DNA of 64,000 bases from Dyella psychrodurans (GTDB lineage Bacteria > Pseudomonadota > Gammaproteobacteria > Xanthomonadales > Rhodanobacteraceae): the NCBI RefSeq assembly GCF_003363265.1, contig NZ_QRBF01000002.1:145826-209825 (forward strand), written 5' to 3'. The notes below the pieces were generated by a model, which had not been told where the DNA came from, searched no databases, and was given only the letters and a program-made list of their open reading frames with translations. The position numbers were made by a program, and so were the translations under genes. Below, piece after piece: positions 47,081 to 56,346 of the stretch. Positions within the stretch are counted from its first letter, which is position 1. Each line of letters begins with the position of its first letter.

Positions 47081-48156
47081 GCCACCCACTCCAAGCCAAG
47101 TCGCCTAGCGTCGGCGATGTAGGCGGTGAGGTCGCTTGTGCTATCGACTCGTCCGGATTCGTGGAAGTCGCGATACCAGGCTGCAGTCCGGGCTAATGCA
47201 GTTTCGATGCTCCAGATCGGCTGCCACGCGAGTTGCGCGACAGCCTTGCCTGCATCGAGTCGCAGAGTGGCAGCCTCGTGTGGGTGAGGAGCGTCGTCCG
47301 TTTCGATGTGCAACGCGCTCCAATGTAAGCCCAGTTGACTGGTGAGTGATCGCACGCTGATTTCGCTGGCAGCGCCGGGGCCGAAGTTCCACGCACCTGC
47401 AAAACTTGCATCGCTCCAGAGGCACTGTCCCAGGCGCAGGTAGCCGGAAAGCGGTTCCAGTACATGTTGCCAAGGTCGGATGGCATCAGGGTTGCGCACC
47501 TTGAGTGTTTGCCTTGAGATGGCTGCGCGCACCAGATCGGGCACCAGGCGATCCTCGGCCCAGTCGCCGCCGCCGATCACGTTGCCTGCCCGCGCAGTGG
47601 CAATGCGTACGGTGGAATCCGGGGCGCTGAAGAAGCTCTTGCGATAGCAATCCGATACCAATTCTGCGCAGGCCTTGGAACTGCTGTATGGGTCGTGGCC
47701 ACCCAGCGGATCGGTTTCGCGATAACCTTCCGGGCCGACGTGGTCGGCATAGACCTTGTCGGTGGTGGCATTGACCAGCACACGTACCGATGGACAGACG
47801 CGCACGGCCTCGAAGAGATTGACCAGGCCCATCACGTTGGAAGCGAAGGTGGTTATCGGATCGCGATAGCTGCGGCGTACCAGTGGCTGTGCGGCGAGGT
47901 GGAACACGATCTCGGGCCGATACACATCCAAAATTTGGTGGACAGCTTGTCTATCGCGCAGGTCGACACGATGGTCGGTCACGTCCTCAAGATTCAGCAA
48001 AGACCAGTGCGAAGGCGAAGTGTCCGGTGCAAGCGCGAGCCCGGCGACTTGTGCCCCAAGCTCGCGTAGCCACAGCGCCAGCCAGGAGCCCTTGAAGCCA
48101 GTATGGCCTGTGACCAGTACGCGGCGACCGGCATAGATGTTACCGAACAGCTTCAA
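47077..48156 (-). CDS. rfbG: CDP-glucose 4,6-dehydratase
   Basis: A 359-residue short-chain dehydrogenase converting CDP-glucose to CDP-4-keto-6-deoxyglucose. It has the amino-terminal NAD site VLVTGHTGFKGSWLALWL, the YSSSKACAELV catalytic tyrosine/lysine region, and ARAGNVIGGGDWAEDRLVPD, which is typical of RfbG. The start is a TTG that overlaps the rfbF stop by 4 bases (TTGA), with GGAGG 8 bases upstream. This gives the usual RfbG length of about 357, whereas the longest frame starts 5 codons earlier without support. Confidence 0.93.
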   Translation of the reverse strand: MKLFGNIYAGRRVLVTGHTGFKGSWLALWLRELGAQVAGLALAPDTSPSHWSLLNLEDVTDHRVDLRDRQAVHQILDVYRPEIVFHLAAQPLVRRSYRDPITTFASNVMGLVNLFEAVRVCPSVRVLVNATTDKVYADHVGPEGYRETDPLGGHDPYSSSKACAELVSDCYRKSFFSAPDSTVRIATARAGNVIGGGDWAEDRLVPDLVRAAISRQTLKVRNPDAIRPWQHVLEPLSGYLRLGQCLWSDASFAGAWNFGPGAASEISVRSLTSQLGLHWSALHIETDDAPHPHEAATLRLDAGKAVAQLAWQPIWSIETALARTAAWYRDFHESGRVDSTSDLTAYIADARRLGLEWVA

Positions 48157-48923
48157 GGCCACACCCTCCAAGGTGCGATGCCGGTCTGCCAGAGCTCTTC
48201 GAGCTTCGTTTTGTCGCGCAAGGTATCCATCGGCTGCCAGAAGCCGCGATGCGTGTAAGCCGACAGTTGTTCGTCGTGCGCCAGACGCTCCAGCGGTTCG
48301 CGTTCCCAGATTGTCGCATCACCTTCAATGTAGTCGAGAGCGCCAGGTTCGAGCACGAAGAACCCGCCATTGATCCAGGTGCCGTCGCCTGCGGGTTTTT
48401 CTTCGAATCTCGTGATTCGGTGATCCATGATGTCGATGGCGCCGAAACGTCCGGGTGGTTGCGCGGCGCACATCGTTGCCAGCGTGCCCTTTTCGCGATG
48501 GAAGGCCAGTTCAGCGCCGATATCGATATCCGCGAGGCCGTCGCCGTACGTGAAGAAAAATGTATCGTTGTCGAGATAGTTCGCGACTCGTTTGAGGCGG
48601 CCGCCGGTCTGCGTTTTCTCGCCAGTATCGACCAAAGTGACGCGCCATGGTTCTGCGTGCTTGTGGTGAACTTCCAGCTTGTTCGTCGACAGGTCGAACG
48701 TCACGTCTGACATGTGCAGAAAGTAGTTGGCGAAGTACTCCTTGATCATGTAGCCCTTGTAGCCAAGGCAAATGATGAAGTCGTTGACGCCGTAGTGCGA
48801 ATAGATCTTGAGGATATGCCAGAGCACCGGCATGCCGCCGATCTCAATCATCGGCTTGGGGCGCACGGTGGTTTCTTCACTGATCCGTGTGCCGAAACCG
48901 CCGGCCAGTATGACCGCTTTCAT
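48153..48923 (-). CDS. rfbF: Glucose-1-phosphate cytidylyltransferase
   Basis: A 256-residue nucleotidyltransferase making CDP-glucose from CTP and glucose 1-phosphate. It has the pyrophosphorylase motif ILAGGFGTRISEETTVRPKPMIEIGG, GVNDFIICLGYKGYMIKEYF, FFFTYGDGLADIDI and the late TWINGGFFVLEP. It is the first gene of the operon and commits the pathway to CDP-linked sugars. Confidence 0.95.
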   Translation of the reverse strand: MKAVILAGGFGTRISEETTVRPKPMIEIGGMPVLWHILKIYSHYGVNDFIICLGYKGYMIKEYFANYFLHMSDVTFDLSTNKLEVHHKHAEPWRVTLVDTGEKTQTGGRLKRVANYLDNDTFFFTYGDGLADIDIGAELAFHREKGTLATMCAAQPPGRFGAIDIMDHRITRFEEKPAGDGTWINGGFFVLEPGALDYIEGDATIWEREPLERLAHDEQLSAYTHRGFWQPMDTLRDKTKLEELWQTGIAPWRVWP

Positions 48924-49015
48924 AAGTGCCTCGATTGCAAGCTGATCAGCGTGGAAGATATCGAGTTGGACATCGATGATGAAGAGACCATGTCCGCTTG
49001 TTTACGCACTCACCA

Positions 49016-51142
49016 TCACGGCAGGGACGACGCCGATGGTAGAAGATTCGATGTATCGATCTGTTGCTGCAGGGCTCGGATGCTAGCACCTAGCCTGTCA
49101 CCGATGTTCATGCTGTGCAATGCCTTCATCTGCAGCGGTATCTCGCCCTTGTCTCCAAGCACAATAAGCATTCTTACCAGCGTAATGCGATAGACCGGCT
49201 CGCTTGGGGCAGCCTCCACGGCCGCTTTGGCCAAGCGCAAACCAAGCACCCTGTCGCCGAGCACGTTCCAGTTGTAATCGCCGTAATTGGAGAGCAGGCG
49301 GGCACTGGGATCGGGATGCGAAAGCGCCGCCATGAAAGCCTGCATCATGCGATTGACGGGCAGGTCGCAAAGGTTGTCTCGCACGCACTGGGTCAGCGAC
49401 GCCAATGAGCTTTCATCCTGGACGCTCGGCTTGTGCGCCTTGAGCTTGCCGATCAGGCTGTCCCACCAGGCATCCTTGGCTGGCAGGTGCATCCGCGCAT
49501 TCATGAAAATCAGGGCTTGCTCGGCAAGGATTGATGAGTTTGGCAATGCGGCCGAGCGTTCGAGTGGTGCGTAAGCCAGCTTGGTGAAGGGCGAGTCCGG
49601 GTCGTATTTCGAGTAGATGATGTAAGTGCGCCCCAGTTCATATTGGGCACGCGGCGATGTCGGCCTGCGAGCAGCCAGTGATTCAGCCAAGCTGACGGGG
49701 TTACTCCACTCGATGGAAGTGACAAATGTCTGCCCTGTCCAGAGCAAAAGCAGGCCCGCCAGCAGCACGCTGCGTGCAATGGTGAAACGGCGTTCGCCAA
49801 TTGTTCGGTGGTCAAATGGGACCAGCAATGGAATGAACGCCAGCATCAAGCCGAAGCTGGCGAAGTAGTTGCGGTGTTCAAAGATCAGCTCCAGCGGGAT
49901 GATGGTCGCGGTGAGCAGTTGGCAGCCGAGGAACAGTGCCAAGCCGAGGGCGGCGAGAGGCCTGCGTTTGCGAAGGGCGAAGATCGCAACAACCATAGCC
50001 GCCAGGGCAAGGATGCAAGCGAGCGTCGTCCAAGGCTGCAGCAAGCTCGTCGAGATGCGGAAGTCGTCGTGGTAGAACGACAGGGCATGCGGTGTCGGAA
50101 ACATCGTCCAGACGAAGTAATCCACCACGATGCGGGCTTCACTGAGCAACCGCGTGGTCATGGTGAAATCGCGCGTGGCCCACGCTTGGACTTTAAGCAG
50201 GCCAGGTATCAGCCAGGCGAGCCCCATGATCATGGGCAACGCCAATACGACCAGGAACAAAGTAAAAATGCGCCAATCTCTCGCGCTCGAGGCGATTTGA
50301 GCGCTGTCTTTGGAGGGGCTGGAATGTTCGCCCACGTCGCAGCGCGATGAGGCAATCATGGATCTTCGGAAGCCGAAGAGACTCCATTCGGCGAGAAGTG
50401 CATACAGCGGCAATAAAGCAGCAGTTTCTTTGGCGAGAACACCAATGACTGTTGGTAACGTTACGCTAAGCAAGCATAGAACGAGGCCAGGGCACTGAGA
50501 CGAAATAAAGAGCTTGCGATGCCTCGATGGCACGCATCCATCAGATGATGCGATTGGGGTGGCCAGCATGCGCTGCCTGCCAATGACGTACCCGATCAGG
50601 CCAAGAAATACAAACACGTTGGCCATGCTTTCCATGCGTTGTACCACATATAGCACGCCGGTGAGGTTGATGGGTAAAAGCAACCAGCCGCCGGCGACCA
50701 ATGCCGCGATTATGCAAACCCGTGTAATTTCCTTTTCATCAAACTGCTGCGTGTTGTAACGGAGTGAGGAAGCTTGCAAAAGGCGCTTTGCCAGAAGGAA
50801 CGCCAGCCACCCGTTCAACAAATGAATGACCAGATTGGTCAGCTTCATCCAATATGGGTTTAGGCCCGTAGCTAGATAATTGAGTGCGAAGCTCAATGAC
50901 GCCAGAGGGCGTTTGAATTCACTCGACGGTGAAGAAAGTGCGACATTCGTCAATGATGCAACGGTGGCCGTAGTCGGCTGCACGTCGTGGTTGTCGACGA
51001 TGTTGGGGTAGTCGTCGAACAGCCAGCCGCCATTCAAGCCCGGCCAATATACGGCAGCTGTCACTAAGATTCCGATGAACATCAGTAGCCACGGTTGCCA
51101 GAGACGTATGCGGTAATTCGATTTCCTGGATGCTTTTTGCAT
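49016..51142 (-). CDS. Large GT-C-like membrane protein with soluble tail (TMTC/TfpW-like), paralogue 1
   Basis: A 708-residue protein. The amino-terminal two thirds holds about 11 membrane helices, and the first periplasmic loop has an Asp-Asp pair (D43-D44 in LFDDYPN), as in GT-C glycosyltransferases. Shared with its paralogues are LYVVQRMESM (165-173), an AKE motif (238-240) and EHRNY (422-426). The last two also occur in eukaryotic TMTC O-mannosyltransferases. The tail (about 460-708) is helical and repeat-like. It is the first of four such genes around the pilins and lies 92 bp from rfbF. A role as pilin or surface O-glycosyltransferase is inferred, not shown. Confidence 0.7.
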   Translation of the reverse strand: MQKASRKSNYRIRLWQPWLLMFIGILVTAAVYWPGLNGGWLFDDYPNIVDNHDVQPTTATVASLTNVALSSPSSEFKRPLASLSFALNYLATGLNPYWMKLTNLVIHLLNGWLAFLLAKRLLQASSLRYNTQQFDEKEITRVCIIAALVAGGWLLLPINLTGVLYVVQRMESMANVFVFLGLIGYVIGRQRMLATPIASSDGCVPSRHRKLFISSQCPGLVLCLLSVTLPTVIGVLAKETAALLPLYALLAEWSLFGFRRSMIASSRCDVGEHSSPSKDSAQIASSARDWRIFTLFLVVLALPMIMGLAWLIPGLLKVQAWATRDFTMTTRLLSEARIVVDYFVWTMFPTPHALSFYHDDFRISTSLLQPWTTLACILALAAMVVAIFALRKRRPLAALGLALFLGCQLLTATIIPLELIFEHRNYFASFGLMLAFIPLLVPFDHRTIGERRFTIARSVLLAGLLLLWTGQTFVTSIEWSNPVSLAESLAARRPTSPRAQYELGRTYIIYSKYDPDSPFTKLAYAPLERSAALPNSSILAEQALIFMNARMHLPAKDAWWDSLIGKLKAHKPSVQDESSLASLTQCVRDNLCDLPVNRMMQAFMAALSHPDPSARLLSNYGDYNWNVLGDRVLGLRLAKAAVEAAPSEPVYRITLVRMLIVLGDKGEIPLQMKALHSMNIGDRLGASIRALQQQIDTSNLLPSASSLP

Positions 51143-51218
51143 AGGCGGATAGTTGTCTCAATATTCGTGCGGAACGTCACTCGGAGCGGGTATGTCGGCC
51201 GCCGAGCGTTTCAATTTT

Positions 51219-53288
51219 TTAAGGCGTACTCGGATCAGATATGCCTTGATAAGGTGAGACGGGATGTAGAGACCCCGACTGAATGTCAAGGGGACGCCCG
51301 TCCGATGCCTTCCCGGTTTTGACTTTCACTGCTAATTCCAGCGACTGGTGCAAGGCGTAGAGTCGGTTCCGCCAGAAGCCTTGCTTGCGCAGTACCCAGG
51401 CATGTAGCCGCGCCATATTGATGCCCTGATCAGCATGGTTCGGTAGGGCGGCAAAGCGGTTCAGGACTTCAAGTGCCAGTTCAGGGTGACCTGCGGCATT
51501 CAGTGCCTGCGCTTGCTCAAATGCGGTGCTTTCGCTTGGGGAGTCGGCAAGCAAGGCATCGAACTGGGCGGCTGCTTGCTGGGGTTGGCCGTTGGCTAAA
51601 TGCAGTGCGGCGCTGGCGCGTTCGAATGCGTCGTCGTGCCCATGCGACCTTGTCAGCGCCGGGTTGGATTCGGCGGCATCCAAGGCCTGCTGCAGGGCGG
51701 ATATGGTCAACCCTTGGCACCGCTCGCCGGTTGCATTGGGTATGCTGGTGATGAGCCAATTGGCAATGTTGTTCCATCCCGTGCTCGCAAGATACAGCGA
51801 ATGGATGGCCAATTGCCACGACTGCGGGTCGACCGAACCGGATCGGCACTGGAGATCCACCAGTGTCAACGCGACCTCTGGTTGATTCGGCATTCTCATT
51901 GCAGAAGCACGTAGCGTTTTGATGGCTTTCGGAAGCCCTTCGGAAGCCGCTTCGACTTCGGCGGCAAAAACTTGTGCCTGAGGCGAGTCCGGATTGATGC
52001 GGCCCCATAAGCGCGCCTGCAATCGCAAATTTCCCCAGACGCTCGCATACATCCAGGTCATGCCCGCCAGCAAACATAAAAGTGCGACGGCTGCGGCGCG
52101 CCAAGGTAGGGACTGTGCTCGTGGAGTGGTGAACCAAAACCCAACCGGGACGAACATGAACGCGGCTGGCAGGTAGTTGCGATGCTCGAATGCAAGCTCC
52201 AGCGGAAAGAAGGAGCTTTCCAACAATTGTCCCGCGAAGTAGAACAGGATTGCGAACGCTAGCCACGGAAAGCGTTGTCTCGCCAACCAACCGAACACCA
52301 CCAGACATGAGATGAAGATGATGCTTGGCAAGGTCGTCCATGGATGCAGAAGGTCGCTCGATGCTTGGATCTGATCGTAGAAAACCCCGGTGGAGTTCAT
52401 CTGCGGAATCCATAGCATGCGCAGGTAGCTGGCAAGGACGCGGGGCTCGCTGAGCAGGCGCTGTCCCACGCTCCATGGCCGATCCGTCGAGGCGATTCGC
52501 ACTGCGACGGGCCACGCCTGTACCAGGTAGACGGCCAACAGCGCGATCGGCAAACCCAGAAGAATGGTGGTTGAGACGCGTCGCGCTCGTTGGTCCGGTT
52601 TCGCCGCGGCATCGCTGTCGCGCAAAACCGTCGCTTCCGCTGCGGCCAATAGCAGCGGCAACAACATGCCGTTCGGCTTGGCCAAGGCCGCAACCAGGGT
52701 GCAGAACCATGCCGCCGCCATCATCCCTGTGATGGCCTGGGTGCGCTTGCCGACATCGAATGCATTTCGCGCGGAACACCAGCAAATGATACTGATGAAG
52801 GTGAATGTCGCCGGCAGCATCGCTTCGCGTTGTATGACATACAGCGTCGTGGAAACGAACAGCGGTTGTAGCAACCAGATGCCACTGCCGATCAACGCCA
52901 TGGTGGCGGCCTGGTTTTCGCGCAGGCCGCGGCGCTTGCCGATCTTCAACATGGCCCAGCACAAAAGCACGCCATTCAGAAGGTGCAGCAGAATGTTCGT
53001 GTATTTGAAGGGTGAGGCGGGTGCCGGCCAATCGCTGGCGTCGATCAGGAAAGACATCAGGGCCAGAGGCCTGCCTGTTGGGTCCGCGCTGCCGGACGTG
53101 ACGTAGCGCCAGAAGGCATCCCAGTGAGCAACCGGACCATTGGTGCCCAGCACCGAGAGGTTGGGAAAATCATCAAGCAGGAACGCTCCATCAATTCCCG
53201 GACGGTACGCAAGCCAGGCGACGAGCAATAGCGCCGCAAGCGCCACCATGAATGCCGTTGAATCGATAGTGCCGGATCGGATCTTCAT
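51219..53288 (-). CDS. Large GT-C-like membrane protein, paralogue 2
   Basis: A 689-residue protein with the same plan as its neighbours: DD pair at D39-D40 (FLLDDFPNL), WRYVTSGSADPTGRPLA in the first loop, TTLYVIQREAM, LAKPNG, and FEHRNYLPA before the last helices. A soluble tail of about 240 residues follows, with short alanine-rich helical repeats (QPQQAAAQFDALLADSP, PELALEVLNRFA). It is more like paralogue 3 than paralogue 1, so the two look like a tandem duplication. It is 76 bp from paralogue 1. Function is inferred as for paralogue 1. Confidence 0.7.
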   Translation of the reverse strand: MKIRSGTIDSTAFMVALAALLLVAWLAYRPGIDGAFLLDDFPNLSVLGTNGPVAHWDAFWRYVTSGSADPTGRPLALMSFLIDASDWPAPASPFKYTNILLHLLNGVLLCWAMLKIGKRRGLRENQAATMALIGSGIWLLQPLFVSTTLYVIQREAMLPATFTFISIICWCSARNAFDVGKRTQAITGMMAAAWFCTLVAALAKPNGMLLPLLLAAAEATVLRDSDAAAKPDQRARRVSTTILLGLPIALLAVYLVQAWPVAVRIASTDRPWSVGQRLLSEPRVLASYLRMLWIPQMNSTGVFYDQIQASSDLLHPWTTLPSIIFISCLVVFGWLARQRFPWLAFAILFYFAGQLLESSFFPLELAFEHRNYLPAAFMFVPVGFWFTTPRAQSLPWRAAAVALLCLLAGMTWMYASVWGNLRLQARLWGRINPDSPQAQVFAAEVEAASEGLPKAIKTLRASAMRMPNQPEVALTLVDLQCRSGSVDPQSWQLAIHSLYLASTGWNNIANWLITSIPNATGERCQGLTISALQQALDAAESNPALTRSHGHDDAFERASAALHLANGQPQQAAAQFDALLADSPSESTAFEQAQALNAAGHPELALEVLNRFAALPNHADQGINMARLHAWVLRKQGFWRNRLYALHQSLELAVKVKTGKASDGRPLDIQSGSLHPVSPYQGISDPSTP

Positions 53289-53353
53289 GCGGTGGGATGA
53301 CGGTTAGCCATAGGGAAAGCTTAGGTGAAATGCGACCCGTATACGTACCTCGG

Positions 53354-55420
53354 CTACTGCGCGGAGCATTGCGATGGTGAGGCAGCGTTGGCGAGTTCTT
53401 GCCGAAGATTGGCGATTTCCCGGTCCCAATAGCTTTGCCGCTGCAATACCCATGCATGGATGCGCGACATGCTGAAGCCGGATTCCGGTGGCTTGGGTAA
53501 GGCAGCGAAGTGATCGAGTTGGAGCAACCCCAGACATGGGTAATTTGAAGTGCCCAGCGCGGCTGCCTGGCGTAGCGCTATCGCGGGGCCAGGCGCTTGT
53601 TCCAGTGCGAGGTCGAAGTCTTGCAGGGCTTGTTGTGGCTGTTGACGGACAAGGTCCAGGCTACCTTGGAGATGATAGAGATCCTGTCGTATACCGGGAT
53701 AAGGCCGCCAATGTGGATTGCGCCACGCAGCATCCAGCAAGCTCTGGAGATCGTGGTCATCAAACCCCTTGCAAGCATGTTTCGTTAGGAGTGCCAGGGT
53801 GTCTCCAAACCAATGAAAAGCTGCGCCGTTGCCCACGCGATCGTTGGATAGCGCCGTGCGCGCCGCTTGAATTGTTGCGGGATTTACCGCGCCCAGTCTG
53901 CATTCCGCCGTGATGAGATTGAGGGAAATTTGTACATCGTCGGGGTGTGTCGGCAATGCCGTCTGCAGGCGGGCGGCGGCCAATTCGGGGTGGTTGTTCT
54001 GCAAGTCGTAGAGGGCTGCGCTGGTTTGCGCGCGCGCGGAATCGGGATTGATGGCAGCCCACATCCGGGCTTGCTGCACGGCGTTGCCCCACAATGCCGC
54101 ACGTTGCGTGCTCAACATCCCCATGAGCGCAAGCACCACAAAGGCTGTCAGCGTCCGCATGAGGCGCAGAGGCCCCTGCTGTCCCAGTGCCAGGCCGATC
54201 GGCCAGAACAGCAACATGGCGGGCAGGTAGTTGCGGTGCTCGAAGTAGAGTTCCAGGGGAACCCAGCCTGACTCCATCAGTTGCCCCGCGAAGTAGAATA
54301 GCAATGCGAGCGCAATGGCCGGGTGGCGTTTGCGCAGCGCAAAGCCCGCTCCGATCAGAGCGAGGATAAACAGGGCGCATGGAAGTGTGGACATCGGATC
54401 CAGCCAGCCGTTGGAAACCGGGAAGGCATCGTTGAACAATCCACTTGAATAAGCGTGCGGCACGAATAGCAGGCGCAGGTAATCGGTCAACACGCGCGGT
54501 TCCGTCAACAGGCGCTGTCCAACCGTCCATCCACGAGTATTTGGCGTATCGCGTATCGCGCCAGGCAACATCTGGATGAGATAGCCAACCAATATAATGG
54601 TGGGTAAGATCAGAAAGATCGTAACCGCAAGATTCATCAGCTTCTTGCTGTCCGGTGAACGCATAGGATGGCGTGGTGTCAGCACGATCCATTCGATCAG
54701 CAACAGCATCAGCGGCAGCAGAGCACCATTGGCCTTGCACAGCACGGCTAGCAGCGTGCATAACCATGCCGATGCGGCCATGCCTCCCAGTGCTAACGCG
54801 GAATAGCCATGTATCAGCTTGGTGCGTGAAGCCATCCAGCCAAGAATGGCGATTAGTATGAAAGTCGCCGAGAGCATGGCCGCCCGCTGCACTACATAGA
54901 GCGTGGTTGAGACCAGCAGCGGATGCACCAGCCAGCATCCGGCCCCGAATAATGCGGCAATCGCGACGCGGCGAGTATCCGGGGCGCTTTGCCCACCATC
55001 CGGAACATGTAATGCCTGCACGTCCTCGTTGGCTTTCGGATATGCCAACGTACGCCCTAGTTTCCATAGCACGACAGCCAGCAGCGCGCCGTTGAAGAGG
55101 TGCAAGATGACGTTGGTCACCTTGAACGGATAGGGGGCCGCAGGCCAATTGCGCGCATTGAGCAGGAAGCTCAACATCGCTAGCGGCCGTCCCGTGGGGT
55201 CAGCCGTTTCAGAGGTGATGTAACGCCAGAACGTGTCCCAGTGGTCCACGGGGCCGGTGGCGCCAAGCTTGGGCAGGCTACCTAAGTCATCGAAGAGAAA
55301 GGCGCCGGATAGACCGGGCCGATAGACAAACCACGCGGATGTGAGCAATGCGGCTAAAGCCAGAAGGTGCAGCGCGACCGTGAGGCGGGGAACTCGTTGC
55401 GGCGAGGGTTTGAAGGGCAT
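53354..55420 (-). CDS. Large GT-C-like membrane protein, paralogue 3
   Basis: A 688-residue protein. Its motifs are D44-D45 (FLFDDLGSLP), WRYITSETADPTGRPLA, TTLYVVQRAAM, LCKANGALLP and FEHRNYLPA, then a soluble tail with helical repeats (QPQQALQDFDLALEQAP). It is directly downstream of the first pilin gene (156-bp gap that holds the pilin terminator). The close match to paralogue 2 in both membrane and tail parts supports duplication. Its position is like that of tfpW/tfpO genes beside pilins in other bacteria. Confidence 0.72.
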   Translation of the reverse strand: MPFKPSPQRVPRLTVALHLLALAALLTSAWFVYRPGLSGAFLFDDLGSLPKLGATGPVDHWDTFWRYITSETADPTGRPLAMLSFLLNARNWPAAPYPFKVTNVILHLFNGALLAVVLWKLGRTLAYPKANEDVQALHVPDGGQSAPDTRRVAIAALFGAGCWLVHPLLVSTTLYVVQRAAMLSATFILIAILGWMASRTKLIHGYSALALGGMAASAWLCTLLAVLCKANGALLPLMLLLIEWIVLTPRHPMRSPDSKKLMNLAVTIFLILPTIILVGYLIQMLPGAIRDTPNTRGWTVGQRLLTEPRVLTDYLRLLFVPHAYSSGLFNDAFPVSNGWLDPMSTLPCALFILALIGAGFALRKRHPAIALALLFYFAGQLMESGWVPLELYFEHRNYLPAMLLFWPIGLALGQQGPLRLMRTLTAFVVLALMGMLSTQRAALWGNAVQQARMWAAINPDSARAQTSAALYDLQNNHPELAAARLQTALPTHPDDVQISLNLITAECRLGAVNPATIQAARTALSNDRVGNGAAFHWFGDTLALLTKHACKGFDDHDLQSLLDAAWRNPHWRPYPGIRQDLYHLQGSLDLVRQQPQQALQDFDLALEQAPGPAIALRQAAALGTSNYPCLGLLQLDHFAALPKPPESGFSMSRIHAWVLQRQSYWDREIANLRQELANAASPSQCSAQ

Positions 55421-55522
55421 CAGGTCACTGGGCCGGTCTTAAAACACATGGGTCGCAAGCGTGAGCTTGCATGGCATTGCTTTGAGAATGGAGCGTAATC
55501 GCAGCGCGAGGTCCTGCATGAA

Positions 55523-55551
55523 AAGAAGGGCCGCACGGGGCGGCCCTTCTT
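55523..55551 (-). terminator. Terminator after pilin gene 1
   Basis: A 12-bp perfect stem (55523-55534 with 55540-55551, 5-base loop) read on the minus strand ends CTTCTT followed by TTC. It lies 26 bp after the pilin stop, and is typical of a highly expressed pilin that is uncoupled from the downstream gene. Confidence 0.82.
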
Positions 55552-55576
55552 ACACATTCTCGAGGTGCTCGTTAAC

Positions 55577-56014
55577 TTAGCGGCACGACGACGGCAGATA
55601 CTTGGTAGGAACGGTCGCGGACGCACTGCTGCAGGTCCAGGAAATGGAACCGCCATTGTTGGTGGGCGACAGAATGAACGTGTCACCACTGATTGCCGAG
55701 TTCACCTGCGTTCCGCCGAACGTCGCAGTGATGACGCCGGTCGCAACCGCAACCTGGGAGACGTACTTGCCAGAGATGGAGTTGGCGTTCGCCGGCAAAC
55801 CAGCGGCATTATTGTCCGTCGGCCAATTGCCGTGGTTCGAGTAGTACTCAGCAACGGCAGTCTTAACGCCGTCTGTCAGCACAGTACCTTCCGATACCTG
55901 AGCGCGGATCAGATAGTTCTGGTAGGCCGGGATAGCAATGGCCGCCAGGATGGCGATGATCGCCACGACGATCATCAGCTCGATCAGGGTGAAGCCTTTC
56001 TGCATGTTCTTCAT
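55577..56014 (-). CDS. pilA: Type IVa major pilin 1
   Basis: A 145-residue prepilin. A 7-residue leader (MKNMQKG) precedes the PilD cleavage site G|FTLIELM, with the essential Glu at +5, and the hydrophobic assembly helix continues to about residue 30. The globular head ends with a disulfide loop (Cys in SWTCSS and the last Cys of YLPSSCR). The ribosome site is GAGGAA. A candidate sigma-54 promoter lies about 120 bp upstream and a strong terminator follows. It is the presumed pilus subunit and a likely acceptor for the neighbouring membrane glycosyltransferases. The Ser/Thr-rich stretch before the loop could carry O-glycans. Confidence 0.95.
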   Translation of the reverse strand: MKNMQKGFTLIELMIVVAIIAILAAIAIPAYQNYLIRAQVSEGTVLTDGVKTAVAEYYSNHGNWPTDNNAAGLPANANSISGKYVSQVAVATGVITATFGGTQVNSAISGDTFILSPTNNGGSISWTCSSASATVPTKYLPSSCR

Positions 56015-56346
56015 GGTAGTTCCTCTGTTGGCTAGCTAACGTGTTGCCCCCTGGGTTCCGGCCCCGATACCCCCTAGGCGGGCTCGAACCCCAAAACGTC
56101 ATGGTCAGGAACGACCAGGAAGCTGACAGTTCGAAGCATCTTATATGCCACGACTTCGCTCTGTCCCGGTCATTTTGCCGGCGGTGGCAGGCATTGTGCA
56201 AACGATCACAACCGGTTGGTTACGGCGTCAACGTTTGCTTGGGCCAGGGCGGATCAGCTTCGTGGTCGTGGCCTGGGGCTAGCTCTGGTGCGGTGGCGCG
56301 GGGTGACAAATTTTGTCCATTCGCGCCCAACTTTCGTCGTATCCGA
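56015..56346. other. Intergenic region between the two pilin genes
   Basis: This 332-bp gap has no gene. It carries the pilin 1 ribosome site, the candidate sigma-54 promoter, and a partial inverted repeat around GACAAATTTTGTC near 56305, which might end the pilin 2 transcript although it lacks a U-run. Confidence 0.6.
56134..56151 (-). promoter_or_regulatory. Candidate sigma-54 promoter of pilin gene 1
   Basis: The minus strand reads TGGCATATAAGATGCTT: GG at -24 and GC at -12 with exactly ten bases between, in a TGGCA context. The match to TGGCAC-N5-TTGC is moderate. Pilin genes are commonly controlled by PilR and sigma-54. Confidence 0.6.

Noticed and set aside
53760-55148. A 462-residue second minus-strand frame within paralogue 3
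   Set aside because: It overlaps the real membrane protein gene out of frame and lacks hydrophobic or domain structure.
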